From Bog-473 sp963817735 (lineage in GTDB: Bacteria; Actinomycetota; Acidimicrobiia; Acidimicrobiales; RAAP-2): a DNA stretch of 64,000 nucleotides. Positions 18,253 to 25,663 of the stretch are shown here, one piece after another; position 1 is the first letter of the stretch, and every line of letters begins with the position of its first letter. The position numbers were made by a program, and so were the translations under genes. The DNA lies in contig CAWFPP010000016.1 of the NCBI GenBank assembly GCA_963817735.1, forward strand, positions 165,731-229,730, in the 5' to 3' direction. The notes under the pieces are model-generated. The model did no database searches. It saw only the letters and a program-made list of their open reading frames with translations, and was not told the DNA's origin.

Positions 18253-19352
18253 GGTCGCCCGACCACCGCGGCGATGGCGTCGACGAGGTGGACGGCCACG
18301 TGGCCGGAGAGCTCGGCGGCGCGACGCGTCCCGGCGGCCGTCAACGTGGCGCGCAGGCGTCCGTCGCTGAGCACCCGGTGCACGGCCGCCGCAACATAGG
18401 AGGGGTCGGCGGCGGCCAGCACCAGCGCGGCGTCGGCCACCGTGTCGGACACCGCGCCGGCGCCGCGCGCGACGACGGGCACCCCCGCGACCATCGCCTC
18501 CACCAGAGGAACCCCGAACCCTTCGTGCGCGGACAGCGAGAGGTAGACGTCCGCGGCCGCGAAGTAGGCCGCCAGCGCGGCATCGGATACCTCTCCGGGC
18601 AGGCGCACGGCAGCGGACAAGCCGAGGTCCTGCACGAAGTCCTGCAGGGCCTTGCTGTACTCGAAGCTCGAGGTGCCACCCACCAGGTGCAGACGGGCCT
18701 CCCCGTCGTACAGCCGGCGGTAGGCCCACAGCGCCTTGACCAGCTCGTGCTGGGCCTTGGAGGGCACGATCCGTCCGACGAACAGGATGTCGGCGCCGCC
18801 CCCCGCGCGGAGACGCGCCAACTCTGCCGCCACCCTTGGGTCGGGCGACGCGGTGACGCGGCTATAGTCCGCCAGCGCGGGCACGACCGCGGTACGCCGG
18901 CAACCGGCGCGCCGCAGCTCCTCCTCGCTGAACGGGCTCTTGGCCAGGCCGAGCAGCGCCCGCGGGGCGAGCAGCGCCAACTCGTCGGTGGCCGCCGCGG
19001 CCCGCTGCACGCTCTGGGGCTCCCAGCCCGCGAAGTACTCGGGCCCGGTGAAGTTGTGGAAGTCGAGAATCAGCGGGAGCTCGTGCTCGGCCAGGTAGCC
19101 CGCCAGCGGCGAGGAGGTCGTGAACTGGTAGATGGCCACGTCGCCCGGCGCGGCATGCTCGGGATACATCCAGTGCTTGAACGCCTCGCTCGCCAAGTCG
19201 TCGTGGATCGCCTCGGCGAAGATCTCCGAGCGCCAGCCCGCGGCGCGCAACGCGTCGCGCAGCTTCAGCGCATGTGTCCCGGTGGCGTCGTGCGGGTTGA
19301 GGGTGGCGATGAACTGGTGCACGGCCACCGGCCCCCCGGCGGCAGCGCTCAC
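18249..19352 (-). CDS. GT4-family glycosyltransferase (second gene of second MT-GT-GT module)
   Basis: It is a 367-residue GT4 glycosyltransferase, paralogous to the genes at 9319, 10447 and 11511. It shares the opening V-H-Q-F-I-x-T-L-N-P-H-D-A-x-G-T-H-A-L, the LDFHNFTGPEYFAGWEP acceptor motif, FVGRIVPSKAQHELVKAL and the EX7E region HEGFGVPLVEAMVAGVP. The GTG at 19352 overlaps the methyltransferase stop (GTGA). The acceptor loop differs from the NYHNVTPPE of the first module (DFHNFTGPE), so the two modules may build different linkages. Confidence 0.9.
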   Translation of the reverse strand: MSAAAGGPVAVHQFIATLNPHDATGTHALKLRDALRAAGWRSEIFAEAIHDDLASEAFKHWMYPEHAAPGDVAIYQFTTSSPLAGYLAEHELPLILDFHNFTGPEYFAGWEPQSVQRAAAATDELALLAPRALLGLAKSPFSEEELRRAGCRRTAVVPALADYSRVTASPDPRVAAELARLRAGGGADILFVGRIVPSKAQHELVKALWAYRRLYDGEARLHLVGGTSSFEYSKALQDFVQDLGLSAAVRLPGEVSDAALAAYFAAADVYLSLSAHEGFGVPLVEAMVAGVPVVARGAGAVSDTVADAALVLAAADPSYVAAAVHRVLSDGRLRATLTAAGTRRAAELSGHVAVHLVDAIAAVVGRP

Positions 19353-20359
19353 CGCTCCGCGGGTGCGTACGGCGAGGTGATGGCGGACCGGACCGCCGTG
19401 ACGAGGAAATCGGCCCCGCCCGGGGCGGACTGCGCCGCGGCGTCGTACCCGCTCTTCTGAAGGAGGCTGCACCAGGCCTCGGGTCGCAGCGGCCGGCCGG
19501 CGGCCAGATCGGTCTCCGGCGGGGCGTCCGCCGCCTCCCATGCCTGCCGCGTGACCGAGTGCACGACGAGCGTCCCTCCCGGGGCCAGGCGGGTACCGAT
19601 GGAGGCCAGCAACTGGCTGCGTTCGGCCGCGGCCATCCCCTCGACCGTGCCGCTCAGCACGATGGCACCCAGGCCGGCCGCGGCCACGGCGCGCAGATGC
19701 CCACCCACGGCTTCACAGCGCAGGTCGAGCGGACCGAGCTCCGCCCTCTCCACAATTCCGGCACGTGGGTCGACGCCGTAGCAGTCACCGCCCGCCGCCA
19801 CCACGCGCCGCACGAACCAGCCGTCGCCGCACGCGGCGTGCAGCACGCGTCCGGGCGCCTTGGCCACCGCGGCGACGGCGGGCTCGACCCACCAGGCCGC
19901 GGCGTGCACCGAGGCGGGGAACTCGACCACGCCGGCAGCGGGGACGCGCTGGCCCTCCACCTGGCGTTCGAGGTCCTGTAGGCGATCGTCCACGATGTGC
20001 AGGGCACGGCTGACGGCGGACGCCGACTGGCTCATCTGGTGGGTCAGCCACCCGACGTACCAGAGGAGGAGCGACCGCATGCCCTTCTTGACAGCGGCCC
20101 CCGCCGCCCGCTCGGACTCGACCGGCACCACGGGGTCGATGAACGTCGCGGCGTCGACCATGCGCAGCGCGTCGCCCAGATCGCCGCCGCGCCCGGCGAC
20201 AGGCGAGTGGGCGAGGAAGAGCTCGTCGAGCTCGCGCTCGAGCCTGGGCGGCAGATCACCCGACGCCCGCCGCAGGCGGACCTCCTCGGCGATCTCGGCC
20301 ATCACCTGGGTGATGTAGGCCTGGGGATCTGCCGGCAACGTCTCGTCGGTGTCAGGCAT
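19349..20359 (-). CDS. SAM-dependent methyltransferase with helical N-terminal extension
   Basis: It is a 336-residue protein. An N-terminal, mainly helical region of about 115 residues leads into a coiled segment (SRALHIVDDRLQDLERQVEGQ). A Rossmann methyltransferase domain follows, with RVLHAACGDGWFVRRVVAAGG, CYGVDPRAG, AIVLSGTVEGM and RLAPGGTLVVHSV. It is the first enzyme of the second MT-GT-GT module and is the intact paralogue of the frameshifted gene at 12599-13274. It sits 23 nt downstream of the Wzt-like ATPase, so methylation may cap or modify the exported chain, as in O-antigen systems where chain-end methylation controls length. That role is inferred from the neighbouring Wzt with a C-terminal domain. 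Confidence 0.85.
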   Translation of the reverse strand: MPDTDETLPADPQAYITQVMAEIAEEVRLRRASGDLPPRLERELDELFLAHSPVAGRGGDLGDALRMVDAATFIDPVVPVESERAAGAAVKKGMRSLLLWYVGWLTHQMSQSASAVSRALHIVDDRLQDLERQVEGQRVPAAGVVEFPASVHAAAWWVEPAVAAVAKAPGRVLHAACGDGWFVRRVVAAGGDCYGVDPRAGIVERAELGPLDLRCEAVGGHLRAVAAAGLGAIVLSGTVEGMAAAERSQLLASIGTRLAPGGTLVVHSVTRQAWEAADAPPETDLAAGRPLRPEAWCSLLQKSGYDAAAQSAPGGADFLVTAVRSAITSPYAPAER

Positions 20360-20382
20360 GGTGCGAGTCTGACGCGGTCCGG

Positions 20383-21657
20383 CTAGGCCAGCGCGGCAGA
20401 GGAATCGACGTCGCTCTCGCTCGAGATGAGCGCGGCGTGCGTGTTCATGCGCAGGATCCCGGTCGTCTTGCCGGGGTTCATCACCTCGAACGTCCCGGCC
20501 GTCTCCCGCCAGTCGTACAGGATGCCGCCCCGGCTCTGGATCCCGAGGGAGAACGAGAACGTGCCGTCGAGCATCGGCATCTGCACGATGCCGAAGTGCA
20601 TCACGCTCACGCCGCGCGGAGCGTCGATCGGGGTGCCGATAATGGAGGTGTCCGTGCGCATGACCAGGTTGTTGTCGGGGTCGTGGATCTCCAGCGAGAA
20701 CACGACGTCCTCGGTCGCGTAGAGGGCCTCGAACTCCACGCGGATCGTGAGGTCGTCGCCCGTGCTCATGTACGGCACGCTGTTGTCTCCCGAGAAGATG
20801 CGATGCACAGAGCGGAACCGGACGGGCCGTTCGTCGTCGGGCATGGCAGCCATGCCGGAGGTCGTGGGCGTGGCGGGCACGGCCGCCAGAGTGGGGTCGG
20901 CGATCCCCATGCCGGCTCCCTCCGCCATCAGGCCCTCGCGGAAGATGCGGGTCGCCTCGCCCGGCTCGCCCTCGCCGACCAGGTGGCCGTGGCTGAGCAC
21001 CACGGCCCGGTCGCAGATGCTGCGCACGATGTCGGCGGAATGGGTGACCAGGAGGATGGTCCGGCCCTCCCGCTGGAACTCCTTGACCCGGCCGATGCAC
21101 TTGCGCTGGAAACGCTCGTCCCCCACCGCCAGGACCTCGTCTATGACCAGCACGTCGGGGTCCATGTTCACCGCGACGGCGAAGCCCAGCCGGACATACA
21201 TGCCCGAGGAGTAGAATTTGACGGGGCCGTCGATGAACTCCTCGAGCTCGGAGAAGTCCACGATGGCGTCGAAGACCTTGTCCACGTCGCGCTTGGACAT
21301 CCCCATCAGCGAGCCGTTCAGGTAGATGTTCTCCCGGCCGGTCAGGTCCTGCTGGAAGCCGGCCCCCAGCTCCAGCAGGCCGGCCAGCTTGCCCCGCACG
21401 GCCACCTCTCCCGAGGTCGGCTGGAGCACGCCGCAGATGCATTTGAGGAGGGTCGACTTGCCCGAGCCGTTGCGGCCCAGGATGCCCACGGTCTCGCCGT
21501 CCCTGACGGTGAGGGACACCTGGCTCAGCGCCCAGAAGTCCTCCGTCGACTTGCGCTTCCCACCGTGGATCAAGCGCTCCTTCACGGTCTTGTACTGGCC
21601 ATGGGCCAGGCGGAAGCGCTTGGAGACGTCACGGACGTCGACGGCGAAATCGCTCAC
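20383..21657 (-). CDS. wzt: Polysaccharide ABC exporter ATPase with C-terminal carbohydrate-recognition domain (Wzt type)
   Basis: It is the ATPase of an ABC transporter that exports lipid-linked polysaccharide. The 424-residue protein has Walker A GRNGSGKST, the signature YSSGMYVRLGFA (typical of Wzt/TagH proteins rather than LSGGQ), Walker B VLVIDEVLAVGD and the His-switch VTHSAD. Residues about 280-424 form a beta-rich Wzt_C-like domain (DDLTIRVEFEA, FSLEIHDPDNNLVMRTD, GTFSFSLGIQS). In O-antigen systems this domain binds the modified chain end and couples it to export. It follows the permease with a 3-nt gap, in the same orientation. Confidence 0.93.
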   Translation of the reverse strand: MSDFAVDVRDVSKRFRLAHGQYKTVKERLIHGGKRKSTEDFWALSQVSLTVRDGETVGILGRNGSGKSTLLKCICGVLQPTSGEVAVRGKLAGLLELGAGFQQDLTGRENIYLNGSLMGMSKRDVDKVFDAIVDFSELEEFIDGPVKFYSSGMYVRLGFAVAVNMDPDVLVIDEVLAVGDERFQRKCIGRVKEFQREGRTILLVTHSADIVRSICDRAVVLSHGHLVGEGEPGEATRIFREGLMAEGAGMGIADPTLAAVPATPTTSGMAAMPDDERPVRFRSVHRIFSGDNSVPYMSTGDDLTIRVEFEALYATEDVVFSLEIHDPDNNLVMRTDTSIIGTPIDAPRGVSVMHFGIVQMPMLDGTFSFSLGIQSRGGILYDWRETAGTFEVMNPGKTTGILRMNTHAALISSESDVDSSAALA

Positions 21658-21660
21658 GGC

Positions 21661-22689
21661 TCAGAGCTCCTCGGCGAAGTTGCCCTCGAGGCGGCCGAAG
21701 GTGGCGAGCGCGACAAGGAACAAGATGAGAGCCAGGGCGAGCACCCCCAGGTCGAGGCCGACGTACCACAGCATGCCCTTGGTCGGCAGCACGTGGAATG
21801 TCGTCAGCTTGCCGGCGACGACGGCGTACGTCGTGGGGTGCGCGTAGATGCAACGCTGGAAGGACAGGATCAGCGGCACCATGGGGTTCAGGAAGTAGAT
21901 CCAGGTGAGCCCCTTCGGGCCCAACTTCTCGGCGATGTTCTGCTGGTAGGCGTACACGATCGGGCAGGCCCAGAACCAGGCGGTCAGGACTACCTCTATC
22001 AGGTGCTGGGTGTCGCGGAGGTACACGTTGATCGACGACAGCAGCACCGCCAGCGCCGAGGCGAGGATGACGCCGGTGACCAGGGCGAGCAGGAGCACGG
22101 GCAGGTAGGCCAGGTCGGGCGCTGTGCCCAGGACGACCATGAAGATGATCATCACGATCGTCTGGAAGAAGAAGAAGACGCAGGCCGACCCGACCGCGGC
22201 GAGCGCCAGGATCTCGCGCGGGAAGGAGACCTTCTTCACGATGCCTGCGTTGTTGACCACCACGCCCGTCCCGGTCAGGACGCCGAGGGAGAAGAGGTTC
22301 CAGAGGAGAAGCCCGGCGAACAGGAAGATCACGAAGTGCGGCATCTTGTTCCCGAGCACGATCTGGAACACGAAGAAATAGATGGCCAGCGTCATTGCCG
22401 GTGCCGCCATCGACCACACCAGCCCGAGGACCGAGTTCTTGTACTTGACCTTGATCTCTGTCCGCACCAGGTAGATGAGGAGCTCGCGCGACAGCCAGAT
22501 CTCGCGCAGCCGCTTGCGCACGCTGATGGTGGGCGTGACAACCCGGGTCAGCGATCCGCGCCGGGCCGCACTCCTGGTGACGCCGACCGCCTCGGCCGCC
22601 TCGGGCGAGCCGTCCGCCACCCGTACCTCGGCGTCCCCTACGAGTCTCCGGTCTGCGTCCGACGAGGAGGCCGGGACGTCGACAGCCAC
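21661..22689 (-). CDS. wzm: Polysaccharide ABC exporter permease (Wzm type)
   Basis: It is the ABC-2 family membrane subunit pairing with the Wzt-like ATPase. The 342-residue protein has a hydrophilic N-terminus of about 60 residues, the coupling-helix segment RELLIYLVRTEIKVKYKNSV, and about six membrane spans, for example MTLAIYFFVFQIVLG, VVLLLALVTGVILASALAVLL and LGVLALALILFLVALA. The segment RDTQHLIEVVLTAWFWACPIVY is the family hallmark. The GTG at 22689 lies immediately after the clpP stop codon, so translation may be coupled. The gene could start at a later codon near the conserved ISVRKRLREIW. Confidence 0.92.
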   Translation of the reverse strand: MAVDVPASSSDADRRLVGDAEVRVADGSPEAAEAVGVTRSAARRGSLTRVVTPTISVRKRLREIWLSRELLIYLVRTEIKVKYKNSVLGLVWSMAAPAMTLAIYFFVFQIVLGNKMPHFVIFLFAGLLLWNLFSLGVLTGTGVVVNNAGIVKKVSFPREILALAAVGSACVFFFFQTIVMIIFMVVLGTAPDLAYLPVLLLALVTGVILASALAVLLSSINVYLRDTQHLIEVVLTAWFWACPIVYAYQQNIAEKLGPKGLTWIYFLNPMVPLILSFQRCIYAHPTTYAVVAGKLTTFHVLPTKGMLWYVGLDLGVLALALILFLVALATFGRLEGNFAEEL

Positions 22690-22691
22690 GT

Positions 22692-23309
22692 CTATTTGTT
22701 CCCCGCCGCCGCCGTGGCCGTCGACCGGTCGATGACCTTGTCGATGAAGCCGTACTCGCAGGCCTCGTCCGCGGTGAACCAGCGGTCCCGGTCCGAGTCC
22801 GTCTCGATCCGCTCGAGGGGCTGCCCCGTGTGGAAGGCGATGCGCTCGGCCATCATCCGCTTCAGGTAGATGATCTGCTCGGCCTGGATGGCGATGTCGG
22901 CGGCCTGGCCCTGCATCGACCCGGACGGCTGGTGCATCAGGATCCGCGAGTGCGGCAGGGCGTAGCGCTTGCCCGGGGCACCGGCGCACAGCAGGAACTG
23001 CCCCATGCTGGCCGCCAGCCCCACGCAGATGGTCGAGACGTCGGGCCGGACGTACTGCATGGTGTCGTAGATGGCCAGGCCGTCGGTGACGGAGCCGCCC
23101 GGCGAGTTGATGTAGAGGGAGATGTCCTTCTCGGGGTCCTCCGCTTCGAGGAGGACCAGCTGGGCGCAGACCAGGTTGGCCGTCACCTGGTCGATGGCGC
23201 TGCCGATGAAGACGATGCGCTCTTTGAGCAGTTGCTGGAAGACCCGCCCGGCGGACTCCAGATCGGCCCCGGCGGCCGTGATGCGAGGGGTTTCAGATGC
23301 GTTCACCAT
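22692..23309 (-). CDS. clpP: ATP-dependent Clp protease proteolytic subunit
   Basis: It is the serine peptidase ring subunit that degrades proteins delivered by ClpX or ClpC. The 205-residue protein has the catalytic triad Ser101 (GLAASMGQFLL), His126 (RILMHQPSG) and an Asp in IETDSDRDRW (about 171-175), plus YINSPGGSVTDGLAIYDTM. The ATG at 23309 gives the normal length; an open extension upstream looks non-coding. No clpX, clpC or second clpP is adjacent. Instead it lies 2 nt before the Wzm-type permease, an unusual head gene for a glycan-export run. The end of the gene is rich in Ala and Thr. Confidence 0.95.
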   Translation of the reverse strand: MVNASETPRITAAGADLESAGRVFQQLLKERIVFIGSAIDQVTANLVCAQLVLLEAEDPEKDISLYINSPGGSVTDGLAIYDTMQYVRPDVSTICVGLAASMGQFLLCAGAPGKRYALPHSRILMHQPSGSMQGQAADIAIQAEQIIYLKRMMAERIAFHTGQPLERIETDSDRDRWFTADEACEYGFIDKVIDRSTATAAAGNK

Positions 23310-23390
23310 GGCCACGAGGCTAGTGGCCGGTGGGGGCACCTGTAGGCACACCGCCGTACACTCCCTGATCACCCGCATGGCGGGGCCGCT

Positions 23391-23474
23391 GCGGGCGTGG
23401 CGGAACAGGCAGACGCGCCGGGTTTAGGTCCCGGTCCCCGAAAGGGGGTGGAGGTTCAAATCCTCTCGCCCGCA
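23391..23474 (+). tRNA. tRNA-Leu (anticodon TAG)
   Basis: The acceptor arm GCGGGCG pairs with CGCCCGC, and the discriminator is A. The D arm is TGGCGGAACAGGCAGACGC. The anticodon stem CCGGG/CCCGG encloses the loop TTTAGGT, giving anticodon TAG (reads CUA). A long class II variable arm, TCCCCGAAAGGGGG, and the T arm GAGGTTCAAATCCTC complete the cloverleaf. The CCA end is not encoded. It lies between clpP and the glycerate kinase. Confidence 0.97.
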
Positions 23475-23512
23475 CCCGAGTCCGGAGCACCACACCCGGT
23501 AGCTTCCTGCAG

Positions 23513-24556
23513 GTGCCCCATCTCGTCGCCGCCCCGGACAAATTCCGGGGCACGGCATCCGCGGGCGAGGTGGCGGCCGCCATGGCCGGCGCGGCCCGGG
23601 CGGCCGGCTGGACCGCCGACGAGGTGCCCATGTCCGACGGCGGCGAAGGTCTCCTCCTCGTCCTCGGCGGCACGCCGCAGACAGCCGTCGTAACCGGTCC
23701 GCTCGGCGCCCCCGTCGAAGCCGAGTGGCGCCTGCTGGGCCGGTCCGACCCGGTGGGCCCGCCGACCGCCGTGATCGAGATGTCCCGCGCCGCCGGCCGG
23801 GCCCTGCTGCGCAAGCCGCGGGGCGACGACCCCGTGCGGGCGACCACCGCCGGCGTGGGCCAGCTGCTCCTGGCCGCCCGCGACGCGGGAGCGCGCCGCA
23901 TCGTGATCGGGTGCGGCGGCTCGTCGACGACGGATGGCGGGCTCGGCGCGTTCGAGGCGGTGGGCTCACCGGAGGCGCTCCGGGAGGTAGAGCTGGTCGT
24001 CGCCTGCGACGTGACGACACGCTTCGGCGATGCCGCCACCGTGTTCGGCCCGCAGAAGGGCGCCACGCCGGCGCAGGTGGTGGCGCTCAGCCGGCGGCTG
24101 GTCGAGGTGGCCGCCCGCTACAGGCGGGAGACCGGCGTCGACGTCACCGGCGTCCCGGGCGGCGGCGCCGCGGGCGGGCTGGCGGGCGGGCTGGTCGCCC
24201 TGGGGGCTCGCATCGAGCCCGGCTTCGACTTCGTCGCGGGTCTGGTCGGCCTGGCCGGCCGGCTGGAGCGGGCGGACCTCGCCGTCACCGGTGAGGGCCA
24301 CCTCGATCCTCCCTCGTTCCACGGCAAGGTGCCCGGCGGGGTGCTCGAGCTCGCCCGTGCCCGTGGGGCCCGCGGAAAGACGCTGCCCGTCCTGTGCGTC
24401 GCCGGCGGAGCCGATGCGTCGGTACTGGCCTCGCCGCCGTCCGGCCTGGACGTGGTCAGCCTGACGGCGCGCTTCGGGCGGGCCCGGGCCCGGGGTGACA
24501 CGGTCCGGCTGATCGGCCTGGTCACCGCCGAGGCGCTGCCCTTGTTTTGCCCCTGA
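23513..24556 (+). CDS. Glycerate kinase (GarK/GlxK family)
   Basis: It phosphorylates D-glycerate, normally to 2-phosphoglycerate in the GarK/GlxK family, feeding glyoxylate or serine-derived carbon into glycolysis. The 347-residue protein has the family start APDKFRGTASAGEVAAAM, MSDGGEGLL, IVIGCGGSSTTDGGLGAFEA, and the C-terminal AVTGEGHLDPPSFHGKVPGGVL. The GTG start at 23513 is 38 nt after tRNA-Leu. No other glycerate pathway gene is adjacent. Confidence 0.93.
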   Translation: MPHLVAAPDKFRGTASAGEVAAAMAGAARAAGWTADEVPMSDGGEGLLLVLGGTPQTAVVTGPLGAPVEAEWRLLGRSDPVGPPTAVIEMSRAAGRALLRKPRGDDPVRATTAGVGQLLLAARDAGARRIVIGCGGSSTTDGGLGAFEAVGSPEALREVELVVACDVTTRFGDAATVFGPQKGATPAQVVALSRRLVEVAARYRRETGVDVTGVPGGGAAGGLAGGLVALGARIEPGFDFVAGLVGLAGRLERADLAVTGEGHLDPPSFHGKVPGGVLELARARGARGKTLPVLCVAGGADASVLASPPSGLDVVSLTARFGRARARGDTVRLIGLVTAEALPLFCP

Positions 24557-24672
24557 ACGAGCCCATCGGCCACACTGCTGGCGCGTCGCGGCGGCCATCG
24601 GCCCCGCCGCCGGCCCCACTCCCCTTTGGGACGGCCGGCTGGGCGCGTTGACCGACACAGGGAGGCATCACC

Positions 24673-25584
24673 ATGGGACTGCTCGACGGCAAGGTGGCGG
24701 TCGTCACCGGCGCGGGACGGGGCATCGGACGCGAAGAGGCACTGGTGCTCGCCGGTGAGGGCGCACGGGTCATCGTCAACGACGTCGGCGCGGGGCTGCA
24801 CGGCGAAGCGTCGAAAGACGCGCACCCCGCCGAGGAGGTGGTGGCGCTGATACGGGAGCGGGGCGGCGAGGCCGCCGTCAACGGGGACGACATCAGTTCG
24901 TGGGCCGGCGGCAAGAACGTCGTGGACCAGGCGATCGACACATTCGGCTCTCTCGACATCCTGGTCAACAACGCCGGAATCCTCCGCGACAAGATGTCCT
25001 TCAACATGGACGAGTCGGATTGGGACGACGTGATCCGGGTCCATCTCAAGGGCCACTTCGCCGCCACGCACCACGCTGCGGTCTACTGGCGCAACCGGTC
25101 CAAGGCGGGCGAGGACGTCACCGGCCGCATCATCAACACCTCGTCGGAGGCCGGGTTGTTCGGCAACGCGGGCCAGGCGAACTACGCCGCGGCGAAGGCG
25201 GGCATCGCGGCCCTCACCTGGGTGGAGGCCCGTGAGCTCGGCCGCTACGGCGTCACCTCCAACGCCATTGCGCCACGCGCCCGCACCCGCATGACCGAGA
25301 CCATCTTCGGGGGCGACGGCATGAGCGCGGGCGAGAGCGGCTTCGACGCCTGGGACCCCAAGAACATCGCCAACGTGGCAGCGTTCCTGGCGGCGCCGGC
25401 CTCGGCCGACATCACCGGACAGATCCTCGTGGTCTTCGGCGGCAACATCTACGCCGTGAGCGCGTTCAAGGCCGTGGGCCAGGTGACGCGTGACGCCGAG
25501 TGGTCGCCCGAGGAGCTGGTGGCCGCGAAGGGCGAGCTCTTCAAGGGCATCAGCTCGGGGGTGCCGGACTTCAGCTTCATTTAG
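24673..25584 (+). CDS. Short-chain dehydrogenase/reductase (MFE-2/FabG-like)
   Basis: It is an NAD(P)-dependent oxidoreductase. The 303-residue protein has the cofactor loop VVTGAGRGIGREEAL (10-24), LVNNAGILRDKMSFNM, and the catalytic set with Ser in IINTSSEAG and the YAAAK motif. The insert RVIVNDVGAGLHGE and the long loop naming D-A-H-P-A-E-E-V are typical of the (3R)-hydroxyacyl-CoA dehydrogenase domain of actinobacterial and peroxisomal multifunctional enzymes. A role in beta-oxidation or steroid/fatty acid metabolism is therefore likely. A good GGGAGG ribosome site lies 7 nt before the ATG. Confidence 0.92.
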   Translation: MGLLDGKVAVVTGAGRGIGREEALVLAGEGARVIVNDVGAGLHGEASKDAHPAEEVVALIRERGGEAAVNGDDISSWAGGKNVVDQAIDTFGSLDILVNNAGILRDKMSFNMDESDWDDVIRVHLKGHFAATHHAAVYWRNRSKAGEDVTGRIINTSSEAGLFGNAGQANYAAAKAGIAALTWVEARELGRYGVTSNAIAPRARTRMTETIFGGDGMSAGESGFDAWDPKNIANVAAFLAAPASADITGQILVVFGGNIYAVSAFKAVGQVTRDAEWSPEELVAAKGELFKGISSGVPDFSFI

Positions 25585-25663
25585 AGGGCCGGGCCCGGCC
25601 GGCTGCGACTGCTACCTTGCGCAGCGATGCAGACGGCTCCCGCCCGGTCGTCGCTCCGCTCTC

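Noticed and set aside
20437..22869. 810-residue plus-strand ORF across the Wzt, Wzm and clpP region
   Set aside because: It is antisense to three well-supported genes; its His/Asp/Gly/Gln-rich composition is the usual shadow of high-G+C coding DNA.
23320..24066. Minus-strand ORF containing ARGFEPPPPFGDRDLNP
   Set aside because: The stretch is the antisense translation of tRNA-Leu, a common false protein; the rest is a shadow of the glycerate kinase.
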